From Halomonas sp. (GTDB lineage Bacteria > Pseudomonadota > Gammaproteobacteria > Pseudomonadales > Halomonadaceae), in the NCBI RefSeq assembly GCF_029263665.1, contig NZ_JAJUFQ010000001.1, forward strand, positions 1 to 64,000: a stretch of 64,000 bases of DNA. Direction: 5' to 3'. Made by a program: the position numbers and the translations under genes. The notes beneath the pieces were generated by a model, which worked only from the letters and a program-made list of their open reading frames with translations, was not told where the DNA came from and made no database searches. Shown here in pieces: positions 59,263-64,000 of this stretch (position 1 is the first letter of the stretch; each line of letters opens with the position of its first letter).

Positions 59263-60773
59263 GACACCCCTCCTCCCGCGACATGTTGGGAATCCTGCCC
59301 CTCGAGACGGCGCTTCATGACGCCCATGCACAAGGGGATCATCAGCATCAGCACAAGCAGGCCGCTCAGCGTTTTCAGCGGTGCCTCGCCAAGGTTGCTG
59401 AAGAGGAAATAGGCCATGATGCCGAGCATGATGAGAGGAATCTGGTAACGCACCGTCGCCTCCCAGGCACTGGGAATATAGAGATCAGATCCACGGTTCA
59501 GGCTCAAGATGCGCAACCGATTAGCGTCGAATTTCCAGCCAATGGTGATCATGATGATGAAGGTCGCCAGCGGCAGCCCCCAATTGCCCAGCACGAAGTC
59601 CAGATACCCCAGGATGTCGGCATTGATGGCACTGGGAATGCCCAGCAGCCAGATCAGGACGCAGATCATCAATACCGCCCGGGAACGAGGAATATTGCGT
59701 TCCTCCTTGCAGGTTGTGACCCCGACTTCGGTAATCGCCAGCGCCGTGGTCAGGTTGGCAAAGAAGAAACCTGCGAAAAACAGCAACGCCCAGACATAAC
59801 CGCCGGTCATGCTGCCGAAGGCGCTGGCCAGGGCAACGAATGCCAGCTCTGGGCCCGATGTTGGAGAAATACCGAAAGCGAACACGATGGGAAAGACAGC
59901 AAAGACGGCCAGCAACCCAAAGCTGGTATTGCCCACCGCAGTGAAGATGCCGCCACCCAGCGGAATATCATCGTTACGCCCTAGATAGCTGCCATAGGTC
60001 AGCGCAATCCCCCATCCCAGACCAGTGGAAAACAGCGCCTGCCCCAGTGCCGCCAACCAGGTCTGCCCGCGGGCCAGGTATTCCCAGTTCGGTGAGAAAC
60101 TGAATTCGAGCCCTGCCATGGCGCCCGGCAGCGTCAAGCCGCGAATGGCGATGGCAATCAGTGCAATCGTCAGGATCGGCATCATCCACTTGGCCATGCG
60201 CTCGATGCCACCCTTGATGCCCAGCAGCAGAATGCCGGTGACCATCAGCATGGCGATGGTGTGCATGCCGACATTGAGTGCCTTGTTGTGGCTGAACGAC
60301 TGCCACAGGGCCGCAGTATCGAAGCCAGTCTGCGTGAAGGTGCCGATCAATGCATGGTAGGCGTAGTAGATCGACCAGCCGACCACCGATGAGTAGTACG
60401 ACATCAACACGATGTTGAAGACCAGAATCACCAGCCCCAGGCCCACCATGCGGTTATTGCCATAGACCTTGCGAAAGGTGCCGATCAGCCCCTGGCGGGT
60501 ATAGCGCCCCAGGGCGGTTTCCCCCATCAAGCCTGGAACGGCAATCAGGTAGAGCAGCACAAAATAGGCGATCAGGAAGGCTCCGCCTCCGTTCTCCCCA
60601 GTGACATAGGGCATGCGCCAGATATTGCCGGCACCCACCATGGCACCGATGATCGCCATCAGGTAACCGAAACGGCTCCCCCACTGCTCGCGCGATATTG
60701 TCGTCGTTGAATGAATTGATGAATGAACGGTTGAATGGTTTGTCGAATCGGATGAGGTGCTTGTTATTGTCAT
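59259..60773 (-). CDS. neurotransmitter:sodium symporter (NSS/SNF) family transporter
   Basis: 504 residues, about 12 membrane helices. The N-terminal segment WGSRFGYLMAIIGAMVGAGN and IWRMPYVTGENGGGAFLIAYF is the sodium-substrate site of helix 1. A Ser/Thr/His-rich N-terminus (TSTSSDSTNHSTVHSSIHS) precedes it. Such proteins import amino acids with sodium, and the flanking genes suggest pipecolate, lysine or a related amino acid. Start at 60773 with GGAGG. Coupled to its small subunit downstream. Confidence 0.88.
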   Translation of the reverse strand: MTITSTSSDSTNHSTVHSSIHSTTTISREQWGSRFGYLMAIIGAMVGAGNIWRMPYVTGENGGGAFLIAYFVLLYLIAVPGLMGETALGRYTRQGLIGTFRKVYGNNRMVGLGLVILVFNIVLMSYYSSVVGWSIYYAYHALIGTFTQTGFDTAALWQSFSHNKALNVGMHTIAMLMVTGILLLGIKGGIERMAKWMMPILTIALIAIAIRGLTLPGAMAGLEFSFSPNWEYLARGQTWLAALGQALFSTGLGWGIALTYGSYLGRNDDIPLGGGIFTAVGNTSFGLLAVFAVFPIVFAFGISPTSGPELAFVALASAFGSMTGGYVWALLFFAGFFFANLTTALAITEVGVTTCKEERNIPRSRAVLMICVLIWLLGIPSAINADILGYLDFVLGNWGLPLATFIIMITIGWKFDANRLRILSLNRGSDLYIPSAWEATVRYQIPLIMLGIMAYFLFSNLGEAPLKTLSGLLVLMLMIPLCMGVMKRRLEGQDSQHVAGGGVS

Positions 60774-60851
60774 CGTATGCCTCCGTGACACCTGTTCAGG
60801 AAACACGTGCAAGACCGCCACTCAGCCAGTGGCAGGTGGCGGCTCTCATGC

Positions 60852-62345
60852 TCAGTCGAACTTGATACCTTGCGCCAGCGGCAGCTCGCGGGAGTAGTTC
60901 ACGGTGTTGGTCTGCCGACGCATGTAGCTTTTCCAGACGTCCGAGCCAGACTCACGACCGCCGCCGGTTTCCTTCTCTCCACCGAAGGCCCCGCCGATCT
61001 CGGCACCACTGGGGCCGATATTGACGTTGGCAATGCCACAGTCGCTGCCCAGGTCGGAAATGAAGGCTTCGGCTTCACGCACATCGGTGCTGAAGACACA
61101 GGAAGACAGCCCCTGGGGTACGTCATTGTTCAGCGCGACAGCTTCAGCGAAATCGCGATAGCCGAGCACGTACAGAATGGGCGCGAAGGTCTCGTTCTTG
61201 ACCAGCGCATTCTGGCTGTCGACTTCGACAATCGCCGGGGACACATAGAAACCATCGGGATAGCGATCGGCCAACTGGCGTTCTCCACCAAAGACCTTGG
61301 CGCCTTGCTGACGGGCCGAATCCAGCACGGACTGCATCTGGTCATAGGCCTGGGCATCGATCAGCGGGCCAATCAGGTGGCCGTCCATGGGGTTGCCGAT
61401 GCTGACACCGGCATATGCCTTCTTCAGCCGTTCGACCACTTCGTCACGCACCGACTCATGCACGATCAAGCGGCGTAGGGTCGTGCAACGCTGGCCGGCC
61501 GTGCCAACGGCAGAAAACAGAATGGCACGCACGGCCATGTCCAGATCGGCGCTGGGCGCCAGGATCATGGCATTGTTGCCCCCGAGTTCGAGAATGCTGC
61601 GCCCGAAGCGTGCGGCGACACGCGGGGCAACTTCACGTCCCATGCGGGTACTGCCAGTGGCACTGATCAGAGGAATCCGCGGATCGTCGACCAAGCGTTC
61701 GCCGGCCTCGCGATCACCGATGACAACCTGACTGAGATCGGCCGGAGCCTCGTCACCGAACTCCGCCATGGCACGCTCCAGCAAGGACTGACAGGCCAGC
61801 GCACACAGCGGGGTTTTCTCGGAAGGCTTCCACACCAGGCTGTTGCCACAGACCAGCGCCAGGGCAGCATTCCACGCCCAGGGTGCCACCGGGAAATTGA
61901 AGGCCGTGATCAGACCGACCGGCCCCAGCGGATGCCAGCTTTCACGCATATGATGCCCAGGCCGCTCGGAAGCGATGGTCAAACCGTAGAGCTGACGCGA
62001 CTGACCCACGGCAAGATCGCAGATATCGATCATTTCCTGCACTTCGCCCAGGCCTTCCTGAAGGATCTTGCCGCACTCCAGGGTCACCAGAGCGCCAAGG
62101 TCTTCCTTGTGCTGGCGCAGCTGTTCACCGAACAGACGAACCAGCTCGCCACGGCGCGGAGCCGGAACCTGACGCCATGCCTCGAAGGCGTGCTGCGCAC
62201 GGGCAATGCGCGCAGCGACCTGCTCGCCATTCTCCAGATGAACGCGACCGATCTCGCGACCGTCAGTGGGCGACATCACGGCATAGTCGCCGCCTCGATA
62301 GAGGGACTCGGCCACACCGAGACGCTGCATGATGGAATCGATCAT
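60852..62345 (-). CDS. amaB: L-aminoadipate-semialdehyde dehydrogenase (piperideine-6-carboxylate dehydrogenase, ALDH7 family)
   Basis: 497-residue ALDH of the antiquitin type. The catalytic Cys is in GTAGQRCTT (C287) and Glu in LELGGNNAM (E253); VAPWAWNAALALVCGN and SGSDVWKSYMRRQTNTVNYS are typical of this subfamily. It oxidises 2-aminoadipate semialdehyde, formed from piperideine-6-carboxylate, to 2-aminoadipate in lysine/pipecolate breakdown. First gene of the minus-strand cluster with the NSS transporter and amaA downstream and a LysR regulator upstream. Confidence 0.9.
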   Translation of the reverse strand: MIDSIMQRLGVAESLYRGGDYAVMSPTDGREIGRVHLENGEQVAARIARAQHAFEAWRQVPAPRRGELVRLFGEQLRQHKEDLGALVTLECGKILQEGLGEVQEMIDICDLAVGQSRQLYGLTIASERPGHHMRESWHPLGPVGLITAFNFPVAPWAWNAALALVCGNSLVWKPSEKTPLCALACQSLLERAMAEFGDEAPADLSQVVIGDREAGERLVDDPRIPLISATGSTRMGREVAPRVAARFGRSILELGGNNAMILAPSADLDMAVRAILFSAVGTAGQRCTTLRRLIVHESVRDEVVERLKKAYAGVSIGNPMDGHLIGPLIDAQAYDQMQSVLDSARQQGAKVFGGERQLADRYPDGFYVSPAIVEVDSQNALVKNETFAPILYVLGYRDFAEAVALNNDVPQGLSSCVFSTDVREAEAFISDLGSDCGIANVNIGPSGAEIGGAFGGEKETGGGRESGSDVWKSYMRRQTNTVNYSRELPLAQGIKFD

Positions 62346-62360
62346 TATGGCTCCTGCGGA

Positions 62361-62400
62361 TGATTCGAATGGATACGCGATTCATATGCATACACAACGT
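62361..62400. promoter_or_regulatory. candidate regulator site between amaB and its LysR gene
   Basis: The 153-bp divergent region has ATTCGAAT (62363-62370, perfect palindrome) and TTCATATGCATAC (62381-62393) about two helical turns apart. LysR proteins usually bind such dyads near the target promoter. It is about 20-50 bp upstream of the amaB start. Suggestive only. Confidence 0.3.
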
Positions 62401-62498
62401 CCGCAGTATTGCTTTGGCCCTTGATCTATCTCAAACGACGTTTTATACCAACATCATTCCTTTTTTTCTTGTACTGACCTCGACCCAGGAATGAGCGC

Positions 62499-63482
62499 AT
62501 GAATAGCCGCCACCTTCCCACGCTGACTGCCATGCGCTGTTTCGAAGCCTCGGTGCGGCATCTGAGCTTTACCCGCGCCGCGGAAGAGCTGAGCCTGACC
62601 CAGAGTGCGGTCAGCAAGCAGGTCGCTCAGCTTGAATCGATTCTTGAACAGCCCCTGTTTCGCCGGGTACGCAAACGCCTGCAGGTCACCCCGGAAGGGT
62701 CGCTGTACTTGACCGAGGTCCGCAAGATACTGGCTCAGGTCGAGATGTCGACGCGCTACATGCAGTCCTATGGCGGCCAGAGCGAAGTGCTCAATATCAC
62801 TACCTTGCCCACCTTCGGGGCGCGTTGGCTGATTCCGCGCCTCAACGGCTTCCGTTTCCGCCATCCCAATGTCTACCTGAACATCAGCAACCGGGTGGAA
62901 CCTTTCGATCTGGAAGAAGAACGCGTCGATGTGGCCTTTTTCTTTGGGCATGGCACCTGGCCACGGGCTGAATGCATCAAGCTGCTGGATGAAGACGTCG
63001 TGCCCGTCTGTTCACCGCTGGTAATCCCCAACGAAGGCATTGATGACCCATTGGCATTGACACGTCTGGTGCTGTTGCAGAACTCGACACGGCCCGAAGC
63101 CTGGCATGACTGGTTCGAAGCCCAGAACTGCTACACCTCGCATAGCTATCATGGGCCTCGCTTCGATACCTTCTACATGGCCATGCAGGCTGCCAGAGCC
63201 GGATGCGGCGTCGCCCTGGTCCCGCGTTTTCTGGCCGAGGAAGAACTGCAATCAGGGCAACTGGTGATTCCGTGGTCCTTCTCGCTGCTCAGCAACAGCG
63301 CCTATTACCTGGCCTACCCCGAGCACAAAGGCGCTGTAGGCAAGGTCAAGGGCTTCATCGAATGGGTGCTCGAACATCTCGAAGACCTGGAGAACGCCGA
63401 GCAGTGCCGCCACGGCGCACCCGCCGTCAAGGACAAGGACAAGGACAAGGAAGCAAGTTCAGTCTTTTTTGGAATGCATTGA
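62499..63482 (+). CDS. LysR-family transcriptional regulator
   Basis: 327 residues. N-terminal winged helix-turn-helix (FTRAAEELSLTQSAVSKQV, about 25-43) followed by a GcvA-like effector domain (about 95-300, with LPTFGARWLIPRL). Divergent from amaB, so it is the likely local regulator, probably responding to a lysine or pipecolate intermediate. An odd tail after residue 305 has a hexanucleotide repeat coding KDKDKDKE. A related LysR gene neighbours amaAB in Pseudomonas putida as far as I recall. Confidence 0.93.
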   Translation: MNSRHLPTLTAMRCFEASVRHLSFTRAAEELSLTQSAVSKQVAQLESILEQPLFRRVRKRLQVTPEGSLYLTEVRKILAQVEMSTRYMQSYGGQSEVLNITTLPTFGARWLIPRLNGFRFRHPNVYLNISNRVEPFDLEEERVDVAFFFGHGTWPRAECIKLLDEDVVPVCSPLVIPNEGIDDPLALTRLVLLQNSTRPEAWHDWFEAQNCYTSHSYHGPRFDTFYMAMQAARAGCGVALVPRFLAEEELQSGQLVIPWSFSLLSNSAYYLAYPEHKGAVGKVKGFIEWVLEHLEDLENAEQCRHGAPAVKDKDKDKEASSVFFGMH

Positions 63483-63627
63483 CCCGTTTTTTGCCTGCGG
63501 GCCGCCGTACTGTCTAGCCACAGTGACTGAACCACAGTGGCTGGGCCGTACTGCCTCAAGAGCGCCCCTCTTGTCTTCAGGGAGACGCCAAGGCAATCTC
63601 AACGGCCTGAGAATTTCGAGGTACGTC

Positions 63628-64000
63628 ATGAAAGGCCGCAATATGACCCGCTGGCGCGACCCTGCCAAGGATCCGCGCCAGGAACCCAAGAGCAATCTGA
63701 TCACCCTGGAAGGTGCCCAGCGCCTGCGCGGCATCCTCGACCACCTGTCGCGGGTAAAGCGCCCGGCATTGTCAGCCAAGGTCGGCGAAGCCGCTGCCCT
63801 GGGCGACCGTAGCGAGAATGCCGACTACACCTACAACAAGAAAGAACTCCATCGGGTCATCGCGCGCATCCGCTACCTGACCAAGCGCCTCGATGAGCTG
63901 CAGGTCGTGGACCGTCTCCCGGCCAACACTGACAAGGTGTATTTCGGTGCCTTCGTGACGCTGGAAGACGAACAAGGCGAAGAAATGCACATTCGTATCG
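63628..64000 (+). CDS. greB: transcription elongation factor GreB (cut by window edge)
   Basis: Rescues backtracked RNA polymerase by stimulating transcript cleavage. 124 codons are visible of about 160. The N-terminal coiled coil ends with the acidic tip in AALGDRSENADYTYNKKELH, where GreA/GreB carry the catalytic Asp and Glu, and the C-terminal globular domain begins. N-terminal MTRW and LPANTDKVYFGAFVTLED fit GreB rather than GreA. GAGG seven bases upstream of the ATG. The gap from the LysR gene shows no clear terminator. Confidence 0.92.
   Translation, partial: MKGRNMTRWRDPAKDPRQEPKSNLITLEGAQRLRGILDHLSRVKRPALSAKVGEAAALGDRSENADYTYNKKELHRVIARIRYLTKRLDELQVVDRLPANTDKVYFGAFVTLEDEQGEEMHIRI

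Overview
The window reads as a chromosomal segment of a gammaproteobacterium, most like a halophilic Halomonas-type (Oceanospirillales) organism. This rests on gene content and order only: the block hfq-hflX-hflK-hflC-purA / mutL-miaA / nnr-tsaE-amiB / orn-rsgA-psd / epmA-efp-epmB follows the order known from E. coli, with hisZ and a rhodanese inserted, plus a NaChBac-type sodium channel and aldarate and pipecolate catabolism as found in halomonads and pseudomonads. There are no rRNA or tRNA genes, no CRISPR arrays, no insertion sequences and no prophage genes that I can see.

Layout. 1-7660 (minus strand) is a catabolic operon for D-glucarate and galactarate: kdgD, a tripartite tricarboxylate-type transporter (tctC, tctB, tctA), garD, gudD and an incomplete alpha-ketoglutarate semialdehyde dehydrogenase. 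Together these import aldarates and convert them to 2-oxoglutarate. 7932-10848 holds an AEC transporter, an ABM-domain protein, sixA and gpsA. 10967-13996 is pntAB (transhydrogenase). 14445-28112 is the long housekeeping block purA, hisZ, hflC, hflK, hflX, hfq, miaA, mutL, amiB, tsaE, nnr, all on the minus strand. 28352-35914 mixes queG, orn, rsgA, rhodanese, psd, epmA, efp and epmB; the last three form the EF-P lysylation system. 36265-39807 has leuA with an attenuator-like leader and a secreted glycerophosphodiesterase behind a possible Pho box. 40124-46973 is the chain yqiA-parE-parC-serB-sodium channel. 47154-55631 has pgi, cmoAB, rof, cysDN, cpdA and yqiB, followed by nudF and a TPR protein. 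57598-63482 looks like an L-pipecolate/lysine catabolic cluster (amaA, an NSS transporter with its small subunit, amaB, divergent LysR regulator). The window ends inside greB.

The most unusual feature is the number of short tandem repeat arrays in gaps between genes: about a dozen, with units of 7 to 23 bases, several starting in or touching a stop codon. They include related TAAGC-type heptamers at three separate loci and a 27-copy two-block array after epmB. Other points worth following are the leuA leader with a short Leu-rich frame upstream of a strong terminator, a candidate Pho box at the expected distance from a -10 element, a G-free pyrimidine tract downstream of cmoB next to the gene for the Rho inhibitor Rof, mirrored -10-like hexamers between orn and rsgA, and an 11-bp inverted repeat upstream of pntAB.
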